Shown here: piece by piece, positions 1 to 5,770 of the stretch
How positions within the stretch are numbered: the first letter of the stretch is position 1
Layout: every line of letters begins with the position of its first letter
NCBI GenBank assembly: GCA_900755985.1
Contig: CAAEIL010000280.1
Span: forward strand, 1-8,542
Reading direction: 5' to 3'
Length of the DNA: 8,542 nt
Source: Bacteroidales bacterium
GTDB taxonomy: Bacteria; Bacteroidota; Bacteroidia; Bacteroidales; Muribaculaceae
The notes under the pieces: generated by a model
What the model saw: the letters and a program-made list of their open reading frames with translations, nothing else
Database searches by the model: none
What the model was told of the DNA's origin: nothing
Position numbers and translations under genes: made by a program

Positions 1-664
1 CAAGTCCGCGTCGTGCGACCTCGGCCGGCGACTGTGTCTTAAGAGTCCCGGCGGCAGCGTTGCGCGGATTGGCAAACAATGGCTCTTCGTTGAAGGCCCG
101 TTCGGCATTGAGACGCTCGAAGGCTTTCCAGGGCAGCAATATCTCCCCGCGTATTTCGAACATTTCGGGCCAACCCGAGCCTTGCAACGTCAGCGGTATC
201 GACCTTATGGTCTTGACATTGTCAGTGACTACGTCGCCTCGGACACCGCCGCCCCGGGTCACGGCCCGCACAAGCCGTCCGTGCTCGTAGATGAGCGATA
301 TCGACGTGCCGTCAAACTTCATTTCGCCCACGATGTCGACTTCCTGACCGGCGAGCGCCTTCTTGGTGCGCGTCACCCATTCGTCAACTTCCTCGACCGA
401 GTATGTGTTACCCAGCGACAGCATGGCATAAACATGCTCGACTTGTCCGAAACCCTTGCTCAGGTCCGAGCCCACACGGTGAGTAGGCGACAGCGGGTCA
501 TCATACTCGGGATGCTCCTTTTCGAGCCGCTCAAGTTCCTTGACAAGCATGTCATAGTCATAGTCGCTTATCGACGGATTGTTATCGACGTAATATAGCC
601 GGTTGTGAAGGTTTATCTGTTCGCGCAAAGTGTCTATGCGCTCTTTTATATCGGTATCTGACAT
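1..664 (-). CDS. ligA: NAD-dependent DNA ligase LigA, N-terminal part (cut by window edge)
   Basis: LigA seals nicks in duplex DNA using NAD+, in replication and repair. About 221 residues are visible; families usually run to about 660-700, so the OB-fold, zinc finger, HhH and BRCT domains lie outside the window. Domain Ia (residues about 1-70) has the NMN-side motif around Y24-Y25 and D34-x-x-Y37-D38. The adenylation motif KFDG places the catalytic lysine at K116 (E. coli K115), and the EIRGE motif gives E174 (E. coli E173). FANPRNAAAGTL near the edge is also typical. The motif usually read as TRGDG is TRGGG here (G139). The ATG at 664 gives MSDTDIKERI and matches the usual N-terminus; a TTG two codons upstream is less likely. 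No Shine-Dalgarno is seen. The gene diverges from groES. Identity is secure from the motifs and their spacing. Confidence 0.96.
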   Translation of the reverse strand, partial: MSDTDIKERIDTLREQINLHNRLYYVDNNPSISDYDYDMLVKELERLEKEHPEYDDPLSPTHRVGSDLSKGFGQVEHVYAMLSLGNTYSVEEVDEWVTRTKKALAGQEVDIVGEMKFDGTSISLIYEHGRLVRAVTRGGGVRGDVVTDNVKTIRSIPLTLQGSGWPEMFEIRGEILLPWKAFERLNAERAFNEEPLFANPRNAAAGTLKTQSPAEVARRGL

Positions 665-686
665 ATGCAAATTTTTTCTTTTTGTG

Positions 687-716
687 CAAAAGTAACATTT
701 TTTTGCCGCAAGGCAA
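687..716 (-). promoter_or_regulatory. Probable ligA promoter, Bacteroidetes type
   Basis: On the minus strand, TACTTTTG at 694-687 matches the Bacteroidetes -7 consensus TAnnTTTG exactly. TTGC at 716-713 could serve as the -33 element with an 18-base gap. Transcription would start near 680, giving a leader of about 16 bases before the ligA ATG. The -33 box is only a partial match to TTTG. Confidence 0.55.
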
Positions 717-801
717 GACTTATCCAAACGTAATATGCCCGCGCACAATATCGGCTAAACAAATGCCCGAGGTGCTTTGTTGTATCTTTAGCTGAGAAAG
801 A

Positions 802-842
802 TTGGCATGACTGACATTTTGGCATATAAGCCGTTTTTGGCA
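802..842 (+). repeat. Three TTGGCA direct repeats upstream of groES
   Basis: TTGGCA occurs at 802-807, 819-824 and 837-842, with start-to-start spacing of 17 and 18 bases, close to but not exactly two helical turns. The third copy is also the -24 half of a sigma-54-like site. The regular spacing suggests a protein-binding array or overlapping promoter elements for groESL; this is inference. Confidence 0.5.
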
Positions 843-853
843 CGGTCTGTGCT
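837..853 (+). promoter_or_regulatory. Sigma-54-like promoter candidate for groESL
   Basis: TTGGCACGGTCTGTGCT fits the sigma-54 consensus YTGGCACG-N4-TTGCW at 12 of 13 specified positions. The diagnostic GG (839-840) and GC (851-852) are separated by exactly ten bases. Transcription would start near 864, leaving about 65 bases of A-rich leader before the groES ATG. No clear TAnnTTTG promoter is seen in this orientation between 700 and 928. RpoN is known in Bacteroidetes, but control of groESL by it here is inferred only from the match. Confidence 0.4.
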
Positions 854-928
854 GTAATGTCTGTCGGGCCGTCACTACGGCACGCAATTACTAAACAAAT
901 AATCAACAACATAAAAACATCTGAAATT

Positions 929-1201
929 ATGAACGTCAAACCTCTTGCAGACCGCGTAATCATACGCCCTATCGCTGCCGAAGAAGTAACTGTAGCCGGA
1001 ATTATCATTCCTGACTCTGCCAAAGAAAAACCCCTCAAAGGCACCGTCCTGGCTGTCGGCCCCGGCACCAAAGACGAAACCATGGAACTTAAAGAAGGCG
1101 ACACCGTCCTTTACGGCAAATACGCAGGAACCGAAGTCGAACTCGACAAAGAAAAAGTTCTGATTATGCGCCAGAACGAAGTCCTCGCCATCATTGGCTG
1201 A
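929..1201 (+). CDS. groES: Co-chaperonin GroES (Hsp10)
   Basis: This 90-residue protein forms the heptameric lid that caps GroEL and encloses the folding client in the cytoplasm. The N-terminus MNVKPLADRVIIRP and the core KGTVLAVGPG are characteristic. The mobile loop that docks on GroEL covers about residues 17-33 and carries the hydrophobic triplet I25-I26-I27 (IVL in E. coli). G24 of the usual GG pair is present, but the preceding position is A23. The C-terminal strand VLIMRQNEVLAIIG is standard. The ATG at 929 was chosen because upstream codons do not resemble GroES and this start gives normal length. It follows an A-rich leader without Shine-Dalgarno. groEL follows 92 bases later, so the two are probably co-transcribed. 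Confidence 0.98.
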   Translation: MNVKPLADRVIIRPIAAEEVTVAGIIIPDSAKEKPLKGTVLAVGPGTKDETMELKEGDTVLYGKYAGTEVELDKEKVLIMRQNEVLAIIG

Positions 1202-1249
1202 CACATCTCCCCCCTACCCGAATTCAATCTCTATATTAAGGCAAAACGC

Positions 1250-1272
1250 AGCCACGGACGTCTCCCGTGGCT
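1250..1272 (+). other. Hairpin in the groES-groEL spacer
   Basis: AGCCACGG at 1250-1257 pairs perfectly with CCGTGGCT at 1265-1272, with a 7-base loop. The 3' side continues as CAAGATAAAAAAT rather than a T run, so it does not look like an intrinsic terminator. It lies 21 bases before the groEL ATG and could mark an mRNA processing or stability site between the two cistrons; that role is inferred. Confidence 0.6.
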
Positions 1273-1293
1273 CAAGATAAAAAATACACAACA

Positions 1294-2928
1294 ATGGCAA
1301 AAGAAATAAAATTCAATAACGAAGCCCGCGAAGAGCTAAAAAAAGGCGTCGACACTTTGGCCGACGCCGTCAAGGTCACACTCGGTCCCAAAGGACGCAA
1401 CGTCATCATCGACAAGAAATTCGGCGCCCCCCACATCACCAAGGACGGCGTGACTGTAGCTCGTGAAGTCGAACTCAAAGAACCCATGCAGAACATGGGT
1501 GCTCAGCTTGTCAAGGAAGTCGCATCCAAAACCGGTGACGACGCCGGCGACGGCACAACAACAGCAACAGTTCTTGCCCAGGCCATCATCAACGTCGGCC
1601 TCAAAAACGTTACAGCAGGCGCCAACCCCATGGACCTGAAACGCGGCATCGACAAAGCCGTCGAAGCCGTTGTGGCCAAAATAAAAGAAATGGCTCAGCC
1701 CGTAGGCGATGACTTCAAGAAAATCGAAGACGTAGCCCGCGTATCAGCCAACAATGACGACAAAATCGGCCGCCTCATCGCCGAAGCCATGAAAAAGGTC
1801 AAAAAAGAAGGCGTCATCACCGTTGACGAAGCCAAAGGTACCGAGACAACTATCGACATCGTCGAAGGCATGCAGTTCGACCGCGGATACATCTCGCCCT
1901 ACTTCGTTACCGACACCGAGAAAATGGAATGTGTCATGGACAGCCCCTATCTGCTCATCTATGACAAGAAAATCTCCAACCTCAAGGACATGCTGCCCAT
2001 CCTCGAAGCTACCGCCCAGAGCGGTCGTCCTCTTCTCATAATCGCCGAAGACGTCGACCAGGAAGCTCTCGCAACACTCGTTGTCAACCGTCTGCGCGGC
2101 TCGCTCAAAATCTGCGCCGTCAAAGCTCCCGGATTCGGCGACCGCCGCAAAGAGATGCTCGAAGACATCGCCATCCTCACCGGTGGCACTGTTATCTCAG
2201 AAGAAAAAGGCATGCAGCTGGCCACAGCCACACTCAACGACCTGGGACGCGCCGAAAAAGTCACCGTCAACAAAGAAAACACAACCATCGTCAACGGTGC
2301 CGGCGCCAAAGACGCCATCGCGTCGCGCGTCGCTCAGATTCGCGCCCAGATTGCCCAGACTACCAGCGACTACGACCGCGAGAAACTTCAGGAACGCCTC
2401 GCCAAACTGGCCGGCGGTGTCGCCGTCCTACACATCGGCGCTCCCTCTGAAGTCGAGATGAAAGAAAAGAAAGACCGCGTCGATGACGCCCTTTCGGCAA
2501 CACGTGCCGCAATCGCCGAAGGCATAGTCCCCGGCGGCGGTGTAGCTTATATCCGCGCTCTCGATACACTGGCTGCCCTCAAAGGCGCCAACGATGACGA
2601 GCAGACCGGTATCGAAATCGTTCTCCGAGCCATCGAAGAACCCCTCCGCCAGATTGCTGCAAACGCCGGTGTCGAAGGCGCTGTTGTCGTTCAGAAAGTA
2701 CGCGAAGGCAAAGACGACTTCGGATACAACGCACGCACCGACAAATACGAAAACCTCCACGCCGCCGGCGTTATCGACCCCGCCAAAGTTACTCGCGTCG
2801 CTCTCGAAAACGCCGCTTCTATCGCCGGAATGTTCCTCACCACCGAGTGCGTAATCGCCGACGTCAAAGAAGAAAACGCTCCCGCAATGCCCGCTCCCGG
2901 AATGGGCGGCATGGGCGGCATGATGTAA
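1294..2928 (+). CDS. groEL: Chaperonin GroEL (Hsp60)
   Basis: The 544-residue ATP-driven chaperonin subunit forms a double heptameric ring in the cytoplasm and folds proteins together with GroES. Length is normal (E. coli 548). Equatorial-domain signatures are intact: VTLGPKGRNV near residue 30, KDG with D51, GDGTTTA with D86 in the ATP pocket, and the C-terminal equatorial VEMKEKKDRVDDAL with the catalytic Asp near 395. The tail ends in repeated GGM units (GMGGMGGMM), typical of the flexible C-terminus inside the ring. The start is the ATG at 1294 (MAKEIKF), not the in-frame GTG at 1267, because the latter adds nine residues foreign to the family and lies inside the spacer hairpin. Codons are mostly C-ending (GCC, GTC, ATC). 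Two hairpins follow the stop. Confidence 0.99.
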   Translation: MAKEIKFNNEAREELKKGVDTLADAVKVTLGPKGRNVIIDKKFGAPHITKDGVTVAREVELKEPMQNMGAQLVKEVASKTGDDAGDGTTTATVLAQAIINVGLKNVTAGANPMDLKRGIDKAVEAVVAKIKEMAQPVGDDFKKIEDVARVSANNDDKIGRLIAEAMKKVKKEGVITVDEAKGTETTIDIVEGMQFDRGYISPYFVTDTEKMECVMDSPYLLIYDKKISNLKDMLPILEATAQSGRPLLIIAEDVDQEALATLVVNRLRGSLKICAVKAPGFGDRRKEMLEDIAILTGGTVISEEKGMQLATATLNDLGRAEKVTVNKENTTIVNGAGAKDAIASRVAQIRAQIAQTTSDYDREKLQERLAKLAGGVAVLHIGAPSEVEMKEKKDRVDDALSATRAAIAEGIVPGGGVAYIRALDTLAALKGANDDEQTGIEIVLRAIEEPLRQIAANAGVEGAVVVQKVREGKDDFGYNARTDKYENLHAAGVIDPAKVTRVALENAASIAGMFLTTECVIADVKEENAPAMPAPGMGGMGGMM

Positions 2929-2946
2929 TCACCCATCCTATTCTCT

Positions 2947-2990
2947 CTAAGCCAAGACGCCGCATCTATGATATGCAGCGTTCAGCTTAG
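2947..2990. other. Imperfect long hairpin in the groEL 3' region
   Basis: CTAAGC (2947-2952) pairs with GCTTAG (2985-2990). Inside it ACGC (2957-2960) pairs with GCGT (2978-2981), and GCAT (2962-2965) with ATGC (2973-2976), leaving a 7-base loop. That is 14 base pairs interrupted by a small internal loop and one mismatch. It ends one base before the A run of the terminator, so the groEL transcript probably carries two stacked hairpins. Function is not evident from sequence. Confidence 0.5.
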
Positions 2991-2991
2991 C

Positions 2992-3030
2992 AAAAAAATC
3001 GCCCGACCCCTCCTCCTCGGGCGATTTTTT
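2992..3030 (+). terminator. Intrinsic terminator after groEL
   Basis: TCGCCCGA (2999-3006) pairs with TCGGGCGA (3017-3024) around a 10-base pyrimidine loop and is followed by six T. Seven A precede the stem and can extend it. It ends the groESL unit about 100 bases after the stop codon and, because it is A/T-flanked on both sides, could work in both directions. Confidence 0.85.
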
Positions 3031-3041
3031 AATGATTTTTA

Positions 3042-3073
3042 TTTCGCCATATCGCAATAAAAGCGTATTTTTG
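3042..3073 (+). promoter_or_regulatory. Promoter of the TPR lipoprotein gene
   Basis: TATTTTTG at 3066-3073 matches TAnnTTTG exactly. TTTC at 3042-3045 is a 3-of-4 match to the -33 TTTG with a 20-base gap. The predicted start near 3080 leaves a leader of about 38 bases. Together with the terminator just upstream, this shows the gene is transcribed separately from groESL. Confidence 0.65.
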
Positions 3074-3117
3074 TGGCATAAAATCCTAACAATACACATA
3101 TAATCCATTTCATCCGT

Positions 3118-4806
3118 ATGAAACAAAAAATTTGTCTGACATTCGCACTCGCTTCTGTTGTGCTTTTGTCCTCCTGCGGCAAGAAACTCGCTCCGCTCAG
3201 CGCTGACTATTTCTCCACAAACCCCAACCCGCTCGAGGTTGTCGGCGAAAAAGTCCCCGCCACTGTTACCGGCAAGCTTCCCGCCAAGTATTTCCAGAAA
3301 AACGCCGTCCTGACCGTCACACCCGTCCTGGTCTACAACGGCACTGAGTCTGCCGCACAGCCCTATGCTTTCCAAGGCGAGAAAGTCAGAGGCAACAACC
3401 CCGTTGTATCATACGAATACGGCGGTACCATCACCGTTCCCGCAGTCTATGTCTACAATCCCGAAATGGCCCAGTCAACTCTCGAACTTGACTTCGCCGT
3501 CACTCAAGGCAACAAAAAATATGTCCTTCCCCGCGTCAAGGTTGCAAACGGCGTTATCGCTACCGCCGCAATGGCCGACGCTGCTACCGTTAATCCCGCT
3601 CTCGGCGCCGACGCTTTCCAGCACAGCATTGACAAGAAATATAACGCCGACATCATGTTCCTCATCAACAAAGCCAACATCCGCGCCGAAGAACTCAAAA
3701 CCGACGCCATGCAGGAACTACGCAAACAAATCGCAGCTACGGCCGGTGACTCCACTCTCCACCTCGACGAAATCAACATCCAGGCTTATGCCTCGCCCGA
3801 CGGTACATATGCCTTCAACGAACAGCTTGCCGAAAAACGTCAGAACAGCACCGCAGACCTCATCAACGCCAATCTCAAAGAAGACAAGATAACAGAGTTC
3901 AAAAACCTCACCGCCAACTTCACCGCCGAAGACTGGGAAGGTTTCCAGCGCCTCGTTTCGCAATCCAACATCCAGGACAAAGACCTCATCCTCGAAGTCC
4001 TCAAAAACTTCCAGGACCCCGACCAGCGTGAACAGGAAATCCACAACATGTCCAACATCTTTGAGCAACTTGCTACCGAGATTCTGCCCCAGCTCCGCTA
4101 CTCGCGCATCACAGCTTCTGTTAAAGTCATCGGCAAGAGCGACGCCGAAATCAAAAAACTCTTCGCAACCGACCCCTCCAAACTCAGCCTCGAAGAAATT
4201 CTCTACTGCGCTACCCTCACCGACGACAACAACCAGCGCATGGCTATCTACAAAAAAGCTTCCGAACTCTACCCTGAAGACTACCGCACATGGAACGACC
4301 TGGGTATGACTCAGTATGTCGCAAAACAGTATCCCGAAGCCTCCGCATCGTTCGCCAAAGCCTCTCAGCTGGCACCCCAAAGCTCAGAGCCCCGCATGAA
4401 CCTCGGTCTTATGGAACTGCTCAACGGCAACTACACTTCAGCTAAAAACTACTTTGGCTCGGCAGCAGGTCAGGCCGAACTCAACGACGCCCTCGGTGTC
4501 TACTACCTCAAAATCGGCGAAAACGCTCAGGCCGCTCGCGCATTCGGCGACACCAAGAGCAACAACGCTGCCCTGGCTCAGATTCTCACCAAAGACTACA
4601 CCAAAGCCAAACAGACCCTGGCCGGCATTAGCAAACCCGACGCAACCACATACTACCTGATGGCTATCCTCGGTGCTCGCACCAACAACGAACAGATGCT
4701 CAACAGCAACCTCCGTCAGGCCGTCAAACTCGACAGTACACTCGCCGCCAAAGCCGCCAAAGACCTCGAGTTTGCCAACTTCAACCTCTCACGCGCCCTC
4801 AACTAA
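3118..4806 (+). CDS. Lipoprotein with OmpA-like module and C-terminal TPR repeats
   Basis: This 562-residue protein starts with a type II signal peptide: charged MKQK, a hydrophobic stretch, and lipobox LLSSC with lipidated C20. The residues after C20 (GKKLAP) lack the acidic run linked to surface export in Bacteroidetes, so a periplasm-facing anchor is more likely. Residues about 25-150 look like beta-rich segments. Residues about 175-245 resemble the start of an OmpA_C-type domain: a hydrophobic strand, a helix, then YASPDG and N234-x-x-L237-x-x-x-R241. The usual Asp position is S226, while the Arg is kept. A helical insertion (about 255-325) separates this from a last strand, LRYSRITASVKV; I recall this arrangement from Bacteroidetes OmpA-family proteins. 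Residues about 356-545 form TPR-like helix pairs (e.g. TWNDLGMTQYVAKQYPEAS). The likely role is envelope scaffolding or protein interaction; the exact function is unknown. It has its own promoter and terminator. Confidence 0.88.
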   Translation: MKQKICLTFALASVVLLSSCGKKLAPLSADYFSTNPNPLEVVGEKVPATVTGKLPAKYFQKNAVLTVTPVLVYNGTESAAQPYAFQGEKVRGNNPVVSYEYGGTITVPAVYVYNPEMAQSTLELDFAVTQGNKKYVLPRVKVANGVIATAAMADAATVNPALGADAFQHSIDKKYNADIMFLINKANIRAEELKTDAMQELRKQIAATAGDSTLHLDEINIQAYASPDGTYAFNEQLAEKRQNSTADLINANLKEDKITEFKNLTANFTAEDWEGFQRLVSQSNIQDKDLILEVLKNFQDPDQREQEIHNMSNIFEQLATEILPQLRYSRITASVKVIGKSDAEIKKLFATDPSKLSLEEILYCATLTDDNNQRMAIYKKASELYPEDYRTWNDLGMTQYVAKQYPEASASFAKASQLAPQSSEPRMNLGLMELLNGNYTSAKNYFGSAAGQAELNDALGVYYLKIGENAQAARAFGDTKSNNAALAQILTKDYTKAKQTLAGISKPDATTYYLMAILGARTNNEQMLNSNLRQAVKLDSTLAAKAAKDLEFANFNLSRALN

Positions 4807-4812
4807 TCCTCA

Positions 4813-4827
4813 CCTTATTATATAAGG
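4813..4827. other. Short AT-rich hairpin just after the lipoprotein stop
   Basis: CCTTAT (4813-4818) and ATAAGG (4822-4827) form a 6-bp inverted repeat with a 3-base centre, seven bases after the stop codon. There is no T run, and a strong terminator lies 50 bases further on, so this is at most a minor 3'-region element. Confidence 0.35.
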
Positions 4828-4876
4828 CGACAACGGGCAACAAATCGCAACGATTCTAAAGCCCTCAAGACATATC

Positions 4877-4907
4877 AGACAGGCCGTCAATGACGGCCTG
4901 TCTTTTT
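4877..4907 (+). terminator. Intrinsic terminator after the TPR lipoprotein gene
   Basis: AGACAGGCCGTC (4877-4888) pairs with GACGGCCTGTCT (4892-4903), a perfect 12-bp stem with a 3-base AAT loop, running into TTTTT at 4903-4907. This is the strongest terminator in the window and closes the unit that starts at 3118. Confidence 0.93.
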
Positions 4908-5131
4908 GGCCCTCAATATGACCGGCAGCCAACTCATCAGACTTAAATATTGCCCAGACAGTTACACGTCTTATATAAGACACTTAGCCCTCAATACTCA
5001 CAAGCGCTTAGCTTTCGCCACCTCTCCATCTTAAGCTTATGCCCAAGCCAAAAACGCCCACACAAACAACGTCTGCAATGTTTAAATCTTGTTAATTAGG
5101 CGTAAAAAAACGCATTTTTTCTTGCATTTGT
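4908..5131. other. Non-coding stretch between two transcription units
   Basis: No convincing reading frame, tRNA or RNA fold is seen here on either strand. It holds small palindromes (GTCTTATATAAGAC at 4968-4981, AAGCGCTT at 5002-5009, TAAGCTTA at 5032-5039). Near its right end is a short GCGT/ACGC hairpin (5100-5113) followed by six T, too weak to call a terminator. An unrecognised small RNA or upstream regulatory region for the next gene cannot be excluded. Confidence 0.5.
4968..4981. promoter_or_regulatory. Perfect 14-base palindrome, possible operator
   Basis: GTCTTATATAAGAC is perfectly self-complementary with an AT core, the usual form of a binding site for a dimeric regulator. It lies about 165 bases upstream of the -33 box of the small lipoprotein promoter, which is far for a repressor site. 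Symmetry is the only support. Confidence 0.3.
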
Positions 5132-5162
5132 TTTGGCAGTAAAAAAATAACCCCTACCTTTG
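5132..5162 (+). promoter_or_regulatory. Near-consensus Bacteroidetes promoter of the small lipoprotein gene
   Basis: TTTG at 5132-5135 and TACCTTTG at 5155-5162 match both consensus elements (-33 TTTG, -7 TAnnTTTG) perfectly with a 19-base gap. The predicted start near 5169 gives a leader of about 47 A-rich bases. It is the best promoter match in the window and predicts strong constitutive expression. Confidence 0.85.
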
Positions 5163-5215
5163 TAACGTTTTTGAAGCAAACAATAATTTATTCACAATCT
5201 AATCTTAAAACAAAA

Positions 5216-5416
5216 ATGAAAAAGTTAGTTCTTCTTCTCGCTGTTGCTTTCAGCGTATCTATGTTCTCTTGTGGTAACGGTAACGACAAAGCTAAAGCTG
5301 ACACCACCGATACAACTGCAGCTACTACTGAAACTGTTGAAGAAACAACTGTTACTGAAACTGAAACAGTTGCTCCCGTTGACACCAACAAAGTTGACAC
5401 CGCTGCTCAGAAATAA
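5216..5416 (+). CDS. Small Thr/Glu-rich lipoprotein of unknown function
   Basis: The 66-residue product has a type II signal peptide (MKKLVLLLAVAFSVSMFSC) with lipidated C19. The mature part is only 48 residues, with 14 Thr, 5 Glu, 5 Asp and 4 Lys; it is low-complexity, acidic and probably unstructured. No domain is recognised. The residues after Cys (GNGNDK) do not form a strong acidic surface-export signal, so inner-leaflet outer-membrane anchoring is as likely as surface display. The start is the ATG at 5216; an in-frame TTG at 5171 would put 15 non-signal residues before the signal peptide. Codon use differs from its neighbours: 8 of 9 Ala are GCT and 7 of 8 Val are GTT, whereas groEL and the TPR lipoprotein favour GCC and GTC. 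A strong promoter and a tight terminator suggest an abundant monocistronic message. Function cannot be assigned. Confidence 0.85.
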   Translation: MKKLVLLLAVAFSVSMFSCGNGNDKAKADTTDTTAATTETVEETTVTETETVAPVDTNKVDTAAQK

Positions 5417-5437
5417 GCAAGTAACAAAAAGCAACAT

Positions 5438-5467
5438 AAAAGGAATCGTCCAAGACGGTTCCTTTTT
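5438..5467 (+). terminator. Intrinsic terminator after the small lipoprotein gene
   Basis: AAAAGGAATCGTC (5438-5450) pairs with GACGGTTCCTTTT (5454-5466) through 13 pairs, one of them G-U, with a CAA loop and a T run to 5467. It begins 22 bases after the stop codon. The A-rich 5' arm would also let it work on the opposite strand. Confidence 0.9.
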
Positions 5468-5474
5468 CATTTTT

Positions 5475-5519
5475 AAACCCTCCTCTTGCTGCGCAATGCA
5501 ACTATGCCGTCACATTCCC
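5475..5519. repeat. Repeat unit X, copy 1
   Basis: Aligns without gaps to 5781-5825 with 7 mismatches over about 45 bases; shared blocks include GCGCAATGC and CTATGCCGTC. Its hairpin core is decayed compared with the other X copies. It starts immediately after the small lipoprotein terminator. Confidence 0.7.
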
Positions 5520-5522
5520 GAC

Positions 5523-5570
5523 GGGCGGCTGCCGGGGCGACGACTCCATAGTCGCCGTTTGCTACTGCAA
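5523..5570. repeat. Repeat unit Y, copy 1
   Basis: A 48-base unit identical to 5721-5768 at 44 positions. The core hairpin is GGCGAC (5536-5541) with GTCGCC (5551-5556), and the loop GACTCCATA is conserved in both copies. Confidence 0.8.
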
Positions 5571-5616
5571 AACCTTTGTAACTTACTTCTGTTCCGCCGT
5601 ACACTTACACTCCTAC

Positions 5617-5671
5617 CCGCCATTGTAACCCCCTCTCTTGTAGCTTGATGCGACTGTAGAGTCGCATCCCC
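5617..5671. repeat. Repeat unit X, copy 2
   Basis: A 55-base unit that aligns without gaps to 5771-5825, sharing GCCATTGTAA at the left and GTCGCATCCCC at the right. Its core is a perfect 9-bp hairpin, GATGCGACT (5647-5655) with AGTCGCATC (5660-5668), around a 4-base loop. The stem sequence differs from copy 3 but stays paired. Confidence 0.75.
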
Positions 5672-5720
5672 GAGCTATCGCATACTTCAACTTCATGCGC
5701 CTACTGCGTGTCCTACCCCC

Positions 5721-5768
5721 GGGCGGTAGCCGGGGCGACGACTCCATAGTCGCCGTTTGATATTGCAA
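5721..5768. repeat. Repeat unit Y, copy 2
   Basis: Second 48-base Y copy (44/48 identical to copy 1), core hairpin GGCGAC (5734-5739) with GTCGCC (5749-5754). A further small stem, CTACC (5713-5717) with GGTAG (5725-5729), overlaps its left edge and is not present in copy 1. Confidence 0.8.
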
Positions 5769-5770
5769 CA

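Noticed and set aside
182..598. Plus-strand open frame at the left end
   Set aside because: It is antisense to ligA, which shows catalytic motifs at the right spacing.
857..928. Longer groES start at an upstream ATG
   Set aside because: It adds 24 residues unlike any GroES and overlaps the predicted leader and sigma-54-like region; MNVKPL at 929 is the family start.
1267..1293. GTG start for groEL
   Set aside because: It adds nine non-family residues and lies within the 3' arm of the spacer hairpin; ATG at 1294 gives the normal N-terminus.
5100..5120. Terminator at GCGT-A6-ACGC followed by T6
   Set aside because: Only four stem pairs, no upstream gene needing it, and it abuts the small lipoprotein promoter.
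5171..5215. TTG start for the small lipoprotein
   Set aside because: It would place 15 polar residues before the signal peptide and begins almost at the predicted transcription start.
5244..5648. Plus-strand open frame overlapping the small lipoprotein and the repeats
   Set aside because: It is out of frame with the lipoprotein, crosses a terminator and two repeat units, and its translation is low-complexity Leu/Lys then repeat-derived.
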